From contig NOUX01000004.1 in assembly GCA_002245855.1 (NCBI GenBank), positions 62,001-126,000 of the forward strand: a DNA stretch of 64,000 nt, written 5' to 3'. The notes beneath the pieces were generated by a model. That model was not told the origin of the DNA. It did not search any database and saw nothing but the letters and a program-made list of their open reading frames with translations. The position numbers were made by a program, and so were the translations under genes. Below are positions 37,075 through 45,003 of this stretch, piece by piece. Numbering within the stretch: the stretch's first letter is position 1; each line of letters starts with the position of its first letter. This DNA is from Sphingobacterium cellulitidis. Lineage in GTDB: Bacteria > Bacteroidota > Bacteroidia > Sphingobacteriales > Sphingobacteriaceae.

Positions 37075-38739
37075 ATGAAACAATCATATGTTATTGGAGT
37101 TGATTTTGGAACCGACTCAGCCAGAGCTTTATTGGTTAATGCTTCGAATGGAGAAGTAATCGGTTCTGCAGTTTCAAATTTCAAAAGATGGAAGGAGGGA
37201 TTGTACTGCGATCCAAAACGCAGTCAATTCAGACAACATCCTTTGGACTATATTGAAAGTTTGGAGGCTTGTGTGCAAGGCTGTTTAGCCAATGTGGATG
37301 ACTCCGTAAAAGAGAATGTTGTTGCCATTTCCATAGATGCAACCGGTTCTACACCTGTTGCGATAGATGAAAATGGACAGCCGCTAGCTTTATCCGAACG
37401 GTTTTCTGAAAACCCGAATGCGATGTTCTTCCTGTGGAAAGATCATAGCTCGATTAAAGAGGTTGAGGAAATCAATAAGAAAGCCGAAGATTTTGATGTG
37501 AATTACCTCAGTTATTGTGGGGGAGCATATTCATCAGAATGGTTTTGGTCGAAACTGTTGCACTTGGTAAGAACAGATCAAGAGGTTTTCCAAGAAACCT
37601 ATTCATGGTTAGAACAAAGTGATTGGTTGCCCTATCTGTTGACAGGTCTACAGGATGCCAATTTAATTCAACGAAATGTTTGTGCAGCAGGGCATAAAGC
37701 TCTCTGGGCAAAAGAATTGGGTGGCTATCCACCGCTTGAGTTTTTTAATCATTTAGATCCTCAATTGGAACGGATTTATCATTCCATTGGCAAAGAGGTT
37801 TACACGGCCGATGAGGTCGTTGGCACCCTTTCTCAGGAATGGGCTGATAAATTTGGACTTAATGAAGAGGTGTTGATTTGTGTGGGTGCCATTGATGCGC
37901 ATGTTGGAGCAATCGGAGCTCAAATAAAACCGGGGTATATGTGCAAAGTGATGGGGACATCGACTTGCGATATGATGGTTATTGAAAAAGAAGAATTACA
38001 GGATCGATTGGTTCGTGGAATCTGTGGACAGGTTCAAGGATCTATCGTTCCACAATATATCGGGCTAGAGGCAGGTCAGTCTGCTTTCGGCGATGTGTAT
38101 AATTGGTTAAAGAACTTGCTGTTGTGGCCGGTTAGGAATAATTTGAAGGAGGATGCATCTATGGGTAGTCAGGCGATTTCCGATTTACATGAAAAGCTTG
38201 AGCAATCTTTACTTTCTGATCTTTCCGAATTGGCTAAACAACAGCCGATTACCGAAGACTCAGAGCTCGCCTTGGATTGGTTTAACGGACGAAGAACCCC
38301 CAATGTTAATCCGACTCTGACAGCAGCACTATTCAATCTTGATTTAGCTACAGGTCCCGTCAGCTTATTTCAGGCATTGGTGGAAGCCACTTGTTTTGGC
38401 TCACGCGCTATTGTTGAACATGTGGAAACCCAAGGGGTCGAAATCAAGGGAGTTATTGGAATCGGAGGGGTTGCAAAAAAATCGGATTATGTGATGCAAA
38501 CCTTGGCAGATGTGCTCCAGAGGCCAATAAAAGTACACAGCTCGGATGAAACCTGTGCTATGGGCGCATGTATGTTGGCCGCAACTGCTGCCGGCATATA
38601 TCCAACTTTATCAGATGCCATGGATGAAATGGGTTCAGGATTCGAAAAAAAATATGTTCCTAATCCAGAGAATAAAGAATTGTATGACAAGCGTTATCAG
38701 AAATACCTCTATTTCGGAACCGTAGTTAATAATGATTAA
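37075..38739 (+). CDS. Ribulokinase-type FGGY carbohydrate kinase (AraB-like)
   Basis: A 554-residue kinase of the FGGY family. The phosphate-binding DFGTDSARALLV starts at residue 9, CVGAIDAHVGAIG and MGTSTCDMM lie mid-protein, and IGIGGVAKKSDYVMQTLADVL precedes the C-terminal ATP site. Length and N-terminus match AraB ribulokinases, which phosphorylate several 2-ketopentoses at C5, rather than the shorter FucK. After FucI it would make D-ribulose 5-phosphate from D-ribulose. L-arabinose genes (araA, araD) are absent in the window. Confidence 0.88.
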   Translation: MKQSYVIGVDFGTDSARALLVNASNGEVIGSAVSNFKRWKEGLYCDPKRSQFRQHPLDYIESLEACVQGCLANVDDSVKENVVAISIDATGSTPVAIDENGQPLALSERFSENPNAMFFLWKDHSSIKEVEEINKKAEDFDVNYLSYCGGAYSSEWFWSKLLHLVRTDQEVFQETYSWLEQSDWLPYLLTGLQDANLIQRNVCAAGHKALWAKELGGYPPLEFFNHLDPQLERIYHSIGKEVYTADEVVGTLSQEWADKFGLNEEVLICVGAIDAHVGAIGAQIKPGYMCKVMGTSTCDMMVIEKEELQDRLVRGICGQVQGSIVPQYIGLEAGQSAFGDVYNWLKNLLLWPVRNNLKEDASMGSQAISDLHEKLEQSLLSDLSELAKQQPITEDSELALDWFNGRRTPNVNPTLTAALFNLDLATGPVSLFQALVEATCFGSRAIVEHVETQGVEIKGVIGIGGVAKKSDYVMQTLADVLQRPIKVHSSDETCAMGACMLAATAAGIYPTLSDAMDEMGSGFEKKYVPNPENKELYDKRYQKYLYFGTVVNND

Positions 38740-38748
38740 GCTATAAGA

Positions 38749-40830
38749 ATGAAGTTTCATAGTTTTCATATCTTAATTATGCTATTATGTTGGATTAATC
38801 CTTTCGGTATATCAAAAAGCACTGCCAATGATATTCCTAAAGCATTAATGCCCTATATAGCGAATATAGAATATGCAAAGATTGAAGGGAAGAACCCTGA
38901 AATTAATTTCAAGAAAATTAATAAGTCAACCTATCGGGTTGAGTTGGATTGGACGATTAAAAACGACACCAGTTTTAAGAGGTTGTTTGTGTCCGTCAAG
39001 CCTAATTTTGTACCTAGCTTTCAATGGGCTCCACATTTAACGCCTACTGACAACCATATTATTGCGCAACATGTATTTCGTTCGGCAGCAATGATTGTCC
39101 ATGATGCCAAGAAATCCTTGACCATTGTTCCGGATGTGACTTTATTGGAGGAAAAACCTTTGGTGCCCTGGTTCATGGACTTGAATGCAAAAGATAACCT
39201 ATTGACCTTAGGGCAGTCAGATTCCAAGATTACAGATCATATTCTTTATGAACAAGCCGATATAACCAACTTTAAAAAGGGAAGCTATAAGCTTGCTTTC
39301 TATGTTTTACTAACCTCCAAGGCTCGCCAAATTGAAAATCCATTTGCTGTATTGAATCAATTCATGTGGAAGCAATGGGGAGAGGAACTTTATAAAAAAG
39401 GCGAACCTTTTCCTGAGAATAATCTGGATCCCTATGTGGACTATACCTACAATTGGGCATTTAATCATTGGCGGGATGCGGTATGGCAAGAATTTGATTT
39501 AAATGGTAAAAAGGTTGGTGCTCCAACATTTATTGTCAATGTGACGCAAAGCCCAAACTATAAAGGTGAAGTAAATGAGCGGGAATTCAGGTCTATCTGG
39601 AACCAAGCATGGTTTAATTCTTTGCGCTCAGCATCTGGATTATTCCGCTATGCCAGAAGGAAACAGGTTGACTCTTTACTGAACTACGCTAATTTAACAA
39701 AAGAACTTGCACTCTCTTTTCCTCAGAAAAATGGATTCTTTCCTGGACTGATAGGAACGGAAATGAAAGAGCAGGTAATCGATGGCAAGAAATATTGGCG
39801 TTCTGCAGGTTGGGATACCTATTATTTTGGAAATTCCAATCGGAATCCTTTTACTTGGAATGCCAAGGAGTCACCGTATCATGTACTGGATATGAGCTAT
39901 ACGGCCTTGTTGATGTTGCAATGGTACAGTGAACTGGAGCAGGATAAAAGGCTTTTAGACTATGCAACCACCTATGCAGATGCATTGGTAAGTATCCAAA
40001 GACCGGATGGTTATTTTCCTGCTTGGTTGAGTTTGGAGTATCAAAAAGATATGGAAATATTGAGTCGATCGCCGGAATCAGCCATGTCCGTCACTTTCTT
40101 GCTGAAACTATATCAGATTAATAAAAACGAAAAATATAAAGCGGCTGCATTGAAAGCTATGGCGGTTATTGAAAAGGAAATAGTTCCGGTAGGTCGCTGG
40201 GAAGACTTTGAGACTTATTGGTCTTGTAGTCGTTTTGGTCATGATAAATTGGTAGACCAAAAACTTCAACGCAATAATATGTATAAGCAGAATACATTAA
40301 GTATGTATTATACAGCTCAAGCGGCGTTGGAAGCTTATAAAATAACAGGACAGAAAGGTTATTTAAAAACTGGCAAAAGGGTGCTTGATGAATTGCTGAT
40401 GTGGCAAGCAGTTTGGCAGCCTTCATTTATCTATATCCATGCTTTTGGAGGTTTTGGCGTGATGAATGCCGATGCGGAATGGAATGATTCCCGTCAGAGT
40501 CTTTTCGCTGAACTCATTATGGAGTATGGAAAGTTGTTAAAAAGAAAAGATTATATGCAGCGTGGAATTGCTGCATTGAAAGCATCCTTTGTGATGATGT
40601 ATGCACCGGAGAATAAAGAAACGATGGCGCAATGGCAACAACGCTGGCCATTCTTAGGTTCTCAGGATTACGGTTTTATGATGGAGAATTACGGCCATGA
40701 TGGGCATACGGATTCTAACGGAATAGGTATTGGAGAGTTTACTATCTATGATTGGGGCAATGGTGCTGCTGCGGAAGCCGTCAACAGAATTATTGACCAC
40801 TGGGGTGAAAAGGTCCTTGCAGAATGGTAG
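38749..40830 (+). CDS. Large secreted protein of unknown family, likely alpha-toroid carbohydrate-active protein
   Basis: A 693-residue protein with an N-terminal hydrophobic signal (to about residue 26). It has a beta-rich N-terminal half (about 30-220). The helical C-terminal half (about 230-690) shows repeated aromatic/acidic helices such as SYTALLMLQWYSEL, YADALVSIQRPDGYFPAWLS and ATAALEAYKI-like segments. This is the pattern of an (alpha/alpha)6 toroid, found in many glycosidases and lyases. I do not recognise a named family. It is the last enzyme-like gene before lacI, ten bases after the kinase, so it probably acts on the same polysaccharide as the GH172 enzyme. Catalytic residues are not assignable by eye. 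Confidence 0.7.
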   Translation: MKFHSFHILIMLLCWINPFGISKSTANDIPKALMPYIANIEYAKIEGKNPEINFKKINKSTYRVELDWTIKNDTSFKRLFVSVKPNFVPSFQWAPHLTPTDNHIIAQHVFRSAAMIVHDAKKSLTIVPDVTLLEEKPLVPWFMDLNAKDNLLTLGQSDSKITDHILYEQADITNFKKGSYKLAFYVLLTSKARQIENPFAVLNQFMWKQWGEELYKKGEPFPENNLDPYVDYTYNWAFNHWRDAVWQEFDLNGKKVGAPTFIVNVTQSPNYKGEVNEREFRSIWNQAWFNSLRSASGLFRYARRKQVDSLLNYANLTKELALSFPQKNGFFPGLIGTEMKEQVIDGKKYWRSAGWDTYYFGNSNRNPFTWNAKESPYHVLDMSYTALLMLQWYSELEQDKRLLDYATTYADALVSIQRPDGYFPAWLSLEYQKDMEILSRSPESAMSVTFLLKLYQINKNEKYKAAALKAMAVIEKEIVPVGRWEDFETYWSCSRFGHDKLVDQKLQRNNMYKQNTLSMYYTAQAALEAYKITGQKGYLKTGKRVLDELLMWQAVWQPSFIYIHAFGGFGVMNADAEWNDSRQSLFAELIMEYGKLLKRKDYMQRGIAALKASFVMMYAPENKETMAQWQQRWPFLGSQDYGFMMENYGHDGHTDSNGIGIGEFTIYDWGNGAAAEAVNRIIDHWGEKVLAEW

Positions 40831-40870
40831 CACAAGGCTAATTATGAATTAATAATAATATATTTACAAA

Positions 40871-41860
40871 ATGGTAAAAAAGGTTTCATTAAAAGATATT
40901 GCACAGAAAATTGGGGTTTCTACAGCATTAGTATCTTACGTATTAAGTGGTAACGAAGAAAAGGGTAGAGTAGGAAAGGCAACTGCTGAAAAAATACGTC
41001 AAGCAGCCAAAGAACTTAACTATCAACCAAATCATATTGCTAAAAGTTTAAAAACAGGAAAAACCAATACAGTGGGGCTTATCGTGGCTGATATCTCCAA
41101 CCCCTTCTTTGCATCTATTGCTCGTGGGGTGGAAGATGAAACCAGTCATTATGGTCTTACAACCATTATCGGTAGTTCGGATGAAAGCACAGAGAAATTA
41201 AAAAACCTGGTTGATGTTTTTATTAAGAGACAAGTGGATGGCTTCATTATCTCACCACCAGATAACTCTGAAGAAACCATTGAATATATCATATCCCTTG
41301 GGATTCCAATTTGCTTGATCGATAGACATTTTGATCATGTTGACTCTAGCTATGTAGTGACAGATAACAAAAGCTCCATGACAAAAGCTGTTAGTCATTT
41401 ATTGGACTTAGGTTATAAAAACCTAGCCTTTGTAGCCTACAATAGTAGTTTGCAACATATGAAAGATCGCGAGCAAGGTTTCCTGGATGCTAGCTCCAAA
41501 GTGAATTCAAAGGTTTATAAGATTAATTTCAGTAAGCAACAGTTGGAATTGAATGGGGCACTTGATGAAATATTGAATACACAAAAAGCTGATGCCATAG
41601 TTTTTGCAACCAATACTTTGTCAGTGGATGGTTTAAAATATCTTACCCAAAAAGGAATCCAGATACCAAAAGACCTCAATGTGATGTGTTTTGACTTTAG
41701 TGAGGTTTATGATTTCTTCTATCACCCAATTATTCATGTAAAACAACCAATTGAGCAGTTAGCGAAAGAAAGTGTGATTGCATTGACCCAACAAATCAAG
41801 GATAATACCATTCATAAAAAGGTATTAAACTCAGAATTGATGGCTAAGAGCCGGGAATAA
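40871..41860 (+). CDS. LacI family transcriptional regulator
   Basis: A 329-residue repressor-type protein. The N-terminal helix-turn-helix is VSLKDIAQKIGVSTALVSYVLSG (residues 5-27), the hinge is NYQPNHIAKSLKTGKT, and a periplasmic-binding-protein-like effector domain follows with ISNPFFASIARGVEDE. It ends the GH172-FucI operon and is therefore the best candidate for binding the palindromes at 31317 and 31419. Its own upstream region shows no such palindrome. The effector is unknown, probably the sugar or a phosphate ester. Confidence 0.92.
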   Translation: MVKKVSLKDIAQKIGVSTALVSYVLSGNEEKGRVGKATAEKIRQAAKELNYQPNHIAKSLKTGKTNTVGLIVADISNPFFASIARGVEDETSHYGLTTIIGSSDESTEKLKNLVDVFIKRQVDGFIISPPDNSEETIEYIISLGIPICLIDRHFDHVDSSYVVTDNKSSMTKAVSHLLDLGYKNLAFVAYNSSLQHMKDREQGFLDASSKVNSKVYKINFSKQQLELNGALDEILNTQKADAIVFATNTLSVDGLKYLTQKGIQIPKDLNVMCFDFSEVYDFFYHPIIHVKQPIEQLAKESVIALTQQIKDNTIHKKVLNSELMAKSRE

Positions 41861-41866
41861 GAATTA

Positions 41867-42247
41867 CTATTGAAAAAGTTTAACAACCGTTAAGCCTAGC
41901 CACACGGCTAAGAGTCCTAGGATGATGCTTAGCCCAATATAAATTAGGGCTTGGCTGACTTGTTGATTTTGAATTAAATTGATGTTTTCAATCGCAAATG
42001 CAGAAAAGGTGGTATATCCACCGCAGAAGCCTGTGACCAACAGTAATTTCCATTCATTGCCGGAAATCTGATTTTTACTAAAATAACCAACCAATATTCC
42101 AATTAATAGGCATCCCAAAAGATTCACGACCAAGGTGCCCATTGGAATTTGACTTGGGAAATTTTTACTGATGAATTGTCCGGAGATGTACCTTAAAATA
42201 CTTCCAGTAGCTCCACCAAGTCCTATTAATACTGCCTCTTTTACCAT
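41867..42247 (-). CDS. crcB: Fluoride efflux channel CrcB/FluC
   Basis: A 126-residue, four-helix inner-membrane channel that exports fluoride as a dual-topology dimer. Signatures are GGATGSILRYISG near the N-terminus, TLVVNLLGCLLIG and the pore motif GGYTTFSAFAIE. Length is typical. It is convergent with lacI, with only six bases between the stop codons. I could not see a fluoride riboswitch upstream (42248-42504), though this was judged by eye. Confidence 0.93.
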   Translation of the reverse strand: MVKEAVLIGLGGATGSILRYISGQFISKNFPSQIPMGTLVVNLLGCLLIGILVGYFSKNQISGNEWKLLLVTGFCGGYTTFSAFAIENINLIQNQQVSQALIYIGLSIILGLLAVWLGLTVVKLFQ

Positions 42248-42425
42248 TTAGAATTTGAATTTTCGATTGAATTGTAGGTCGAATTTAATAATTTCCATTT
42301 CAAGATACTAATCCAGTTATGATACAAACCCTTGTTAATTAAATAGGAATAATTCTTTACGGAAAATATTTTTCAAAATTATCGGATATTATTATAAAAT
42401 ATACCTCACGATTGAAAAAATATGA

Positions 42426-42433
42426 TATTTTTG
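42426..42433 (+). promoter_or_regulatory. -7 promoter element upstream of the AraC gene at 42505
   Basis: TATTTTTG is a perfect TAnnTTTG match. Transcription from it would include a 32-codon ORF starting at 42447 that overlaps the AraC start. No -33 at normal spacing was found. Confidence 0.4.
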
Positions 42434-42504
42434 TTATAACTAAATTATGAAAACCAACTCCCAATCTCCACTAACCAGTAGAAAGGGAACAAAATTAGGA
42501 TTGT

Positions 42505-43398
42505 ATGGAAGCTTTAAAAACTATGGAGGCAAGATTTCCAATTGAATTTACTGTGCCCGCTTTTGGCGCTGGTTCATTTTATATTCAAGAAGACTTCAGA
42601 GAGGATTTTTATAGCCACTATCACAGACATAAGGAAATTCAAATCTCTTATATTTTGAAAGGGAGAGGTTCTGTGGTGATTGGAAACTTGATTCAGCCAT
42701 TTTTTGAAAATGAAATCTATATTTTAAAGGCTAATGATCCGCACATCTTTATCAAGGAAGGTGCCGATCAAGATCAAATCCATGTTGTCCATATCTTTGT
42801 GGCCTTTGATAAGATGCAATCATTTTTCAATATGCAGGAGTTGCATCGGATTCGAGACATCTTCAATTCCCTAGATTCCAGTAAAAAACTACTTCAGAGA
42901 TACAGCTTGCCAGTTCGATCTATCTTTCAGTCGCTTCTCCGAGAAGACGGTTTGCCGAAACTAATGCGTGTACTGGAAATATTCGATTATCTGATTGCTA
43001 ACGAAAAAGAGATGATTTCCTTGTACTCTGGATTGCCTGAGTCTAATTTTAATGATAAAGTAGGGGTGAGGATTAATGAGGTACTTCGCTATTCATTGGA
43101 AAACTATAATAAAGAGATCAGTATCGATGCGGTGGCTAAATTAATACATATGACTCCGTCTGCCTTCTGTAAATACTTTAAAAAGCATACCATGAAGACC
43201 TATGTGACCTTTTTAAATGAAATCAGAATTGAAAAAGCATGTCAATTGTTAATTAACAAGTCAACCGAAAATATTTCCGAAGTAGCGTATCAATGTGGAT
43301 TCAATACCGTCGTACATTTTAATAGAGTCTTTAAACATATTTTGCATAGTTCGCCTTCAGAATTTATCCATCGACATGCCGTTAATCTGGCAAACTAA
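42505..43398 (+). CDS. AraC family transcriptional regulator
   Basis: A 297-residue regulator with an N-terminal cupin region (FYSHYHRHKEIQISYILKGRGSVVIGN) and a C-terminal AraC domain (about residues 190-290). The second HTH signature is CGFNTVVHFNRVFKHILHSSPSEF. It is divergent from crcB, with 257 bases between start codons. No sugar genes follow it, so the target is not evident from context. An in-frame methionine at codon 7 is an alternative start. Confidence 0.9.
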   Translation: MEALKTMEARFPIEFTVPAFGAGSFYIQEDFREDFYSHYHRHKEIQISYILKGRGSVVIGNLIQPFFENEIYILKANDPHIFIKEGADQDQIHVVHIFVAFDKMQSFFNMQELHRIRDIFNSLDSSKKLLQRYSLPVRSIFQSLLREDGLPKLMRVLEIFDYLIANEKEMISLYSGLPESNFNDKVGVRINEVLRYSLENYNKEISIDAVAKLIHMTPSAFCKYFKKHTMKTYVTFLNEIRIEKACQLLINKSTENISEVAYQCGFNTVVHFNRVFKHILHSSPSEFIHRHAVNLAN

Positions 43399-43565
43399 AA
43401 GAAAAGGTCCCATCAATATATCAAGTTTTTGCTTAAAATCTAAAAGATAACAATCTTTTTAGAAGTAAATTCTTATGGCTTTATTAATTTAATTATTGAA
43501 ATATTTGCTTTTTGGCTCAAAATTTGTTATATTACTCGCAAACAATAAAAGAAAGGTAATATAAT

Positions 43566-43694
43566 ATGATTAAAAAAGAAAGAAAGAACAAAGAACAACT
43601 AATCCAAAACCCATTTTCATTTTACGTAACAAATGTCGGGTTTATCGGAAACCAACCAAGCCCACAAGATAGAAGAGTTAACAAGAAAAGTTAA
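43566..43694 (+). CDS. Small ORF, 42 codons, with its own terminator
   Basis: The ORF begins MIKKERKNKEQLIQNPFSFY and continues with a hydrophobic-polar middle (VTNVGFIGNQ) and a basic end (PSPQDRRVNKKS). It is basic overall, has no membrane segment or signal peptide and matches no family I know. It stands in a 411-base gap between an AraC gene and a DUF6702 gene and is followed by a good terminator. That supports a real transcript. Whether it is translated cannot be told from the sequence. Confidence 0.5.
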   Translation: MIKKERKNKEQLIQNPFSFYVTNVGFIGNQPSPQDRRVNKKS

Positions 43695-43728
43695 CCCTTC
43701 TAAAAAAACAAAACAAATTAATTAGACG

Positions 43729-43760
43729 TGCTTTTTGAGAAAAAAGCATTTTGTGTTTTA
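43729..43760 (+). terminator. Terminator after the 42-codon ORF
   Basis: TGCTTTTT / AAAAAGCA form an 8-bp stem with a GAGA loop, followed by a T-rich tail. There is no T-run in the minus direction. Confidence 0.8.
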
Positions 43761-43809
43761 TAAGGGTTCATCTCTCCAAAATACCCTTCAATCTCTAAGA
43801 AAATCTTAT

Positions 43810-44316
43810 TTAAAATGTAAAACTGGCTGTTCTTTTAGGATTGTCGAGTTTCGTGCTTTTCTTTTTGTCGCTGACCTTGATATGCATGATATTGGATTGT
43901 GATTTAAAATCTTTGTACAAGAGCTGATTTACAATATCCAATTTACTGACAGCCGAAATATCTTTTAACTCCAAATAGCACCATACTACATCTTCTTCAA
44001 TCTCGTAACCGACGTATTGAAGGTTATAGGCTTTATTATTGACATTGATTTTTAGGTTTTGACGAATGTATTTAGAAATGGCAGAATCTGCCTGGGCTTT
44101 GTTTTTCGGATGAATGACATCAATGTGTTGTCCTAATTGATTTTTCAATGCCATTTCCAGGTCATCATAAAATAGTCTGCAAGAAACTTCAATCCTTTTT
44201 TTATTGGGGTTGAAATCTATGGAAGTAATACTTACATAAAATGGGTGTGCATAGGCAAATAAGGCAATTCCTATCCCCAATAACACCAATCCCAAACGTA
44301 TTTTTTTCAATTTCAT
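43810..44316 (-). CDS. DUF6702 family protein
   Basis: A 168-residue secreted protein with an N-terminal signal (MKLKKIRLGLVLLGIGIALFAYA) and a body matching DUF6702. AHPFYVSITSIDFNPNKKRIEVSCRLFYDDLEMAL is the family start. The family is usually found beside HupE/UreJ and M1 peptidase genes in Bacteroidota, exactly as here (divergent). Its function is not established. The high-histidine/periplasmic location and HupE neighbour suggest metal handling, which is only an inference. Confidence 0.83.
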   Translation of the reverse strand: MKLKKIRLGLVLLGIGIALFAYAHPFYVSITSIDFNPNKKRIEVSCRLFYDDLEMALKNQLGQHIDVIHPKNKAQADSAISKYIRQNLKINVNNKAYNLQYVGYEIEEDVVWCYLELKDISAVSKLDIVNQLLYKDFKSQSNIMHIKVSDKKKSTKLDNPKRTASFTF

Positions 44317-44370
44317 CTTGCAGAGTTTTGCAACAATTATGTGTAAAACTGTATAAATTTAGCAATTCCG

Positions 44371-44400
44371 TTTGTGTATGTTAAAATAATATTAATTTTG
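44371..44400 (+). promoter_or_regulatory. Promoter of the HupE-M1 operon
   Basis: TTTG (44371-44374), 18 bases, and TAATTTTG (44393-44400) match the Bacteroidota consensus, 27 bases before the HupE start. Confidence 0.75.
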
Positions 44401-44427
44401 ATATGTAATTATTACATGACCTAATTA

Positions 44428-45003
44428 ATGAGCGATTTTTCTATCTATTTTCAGCTTGGTTGGCAGCATATTTTAGACCTGACGGGTTATGACCATATAC
44501 TTTTTGTATTGGTCCTGTGTTGTAGTTATACCCTAAAAGATTGGAAGAAAATATTATGGTTGGTGACTGCCTTTACGGTAGGACATTCCATAACCCTAGC
44601 CTTAGCCGCTTTTAAAATAGTTCGTGTGGATACGGCTTGGGTGGAATTCCTCATCCCGGTTACTATCCTCGCAACGGCATTCTATAATCTGCCGAAACGT
44701 AGAAAACAGCGTAATACCTATGTCTTATATGCCATGACCTTATTCTTTGGATTGATTCACGGTCTTGGTTTTTCAAATTATTTACAGTCTTTATTAGGTC
44801 AGGAAGCCAATATCGTTATCCCTTTGCTCTCCTTTAACATAGGTCTAGAGTTTGGGCAACTAATTATTGTCTTTTTTGTTATTCTGTTATCTGAATTGAT
44901 GTTAAAGATTTTTGCAGTCAGCAATCGTGATTGGAGTTTCTTCTTATCATCAGCAGTAATTGGAATTTCCTTTATTATGGCTCTTGAACGTATACCCTTA
45001 TGA
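44428..45003 (+). CDS. HupE/UreJ family membrane protein
   Basis: A 191-residue membrane protein with six predicted helices. The HupE/UreJ signature is visible as LTGYDHILFVLVLC, FTVGHSITLALAAF and FGLIHGLGFSNYL, including the conserved histidines. Some members are nickel or cobalt permeases next to hydrogenase or urease genes. No such enzymes are present here, so the cargo is uncertain. The gene has a full promoter and overlaps the peptidase by four bases (translational coupling). Confidence 0.85.
   Translation: MSDFSIYFQLGWQHILDLTGYDHILFVLVLCCSYTLKDWKKILWLVTAFTVGHSITLALAAFKIVRVDTAWVEFLIPVTILATAFYNLPKRRKQRNTYVLYAMTLFFGLIHGLGFSNYLQSLLGQEANIVIPLLSFNIGLEFGQLIIVFFVILLSELMLKIFAVSNRDWSFFLSSAVIGISFIMALERIPL

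Noticed and set aside
37075..38739. L-fuculokinase (FucK) assignment
   Set aside because: Length and N-terminal motifs fit ribulokinase (AraB) better, and no aldolase accompanies it.
42248..42504. Fluoride riboswitch before crcB
   Set aside because: No recognisable fluoride aptamer could be identified by eye in this gap.
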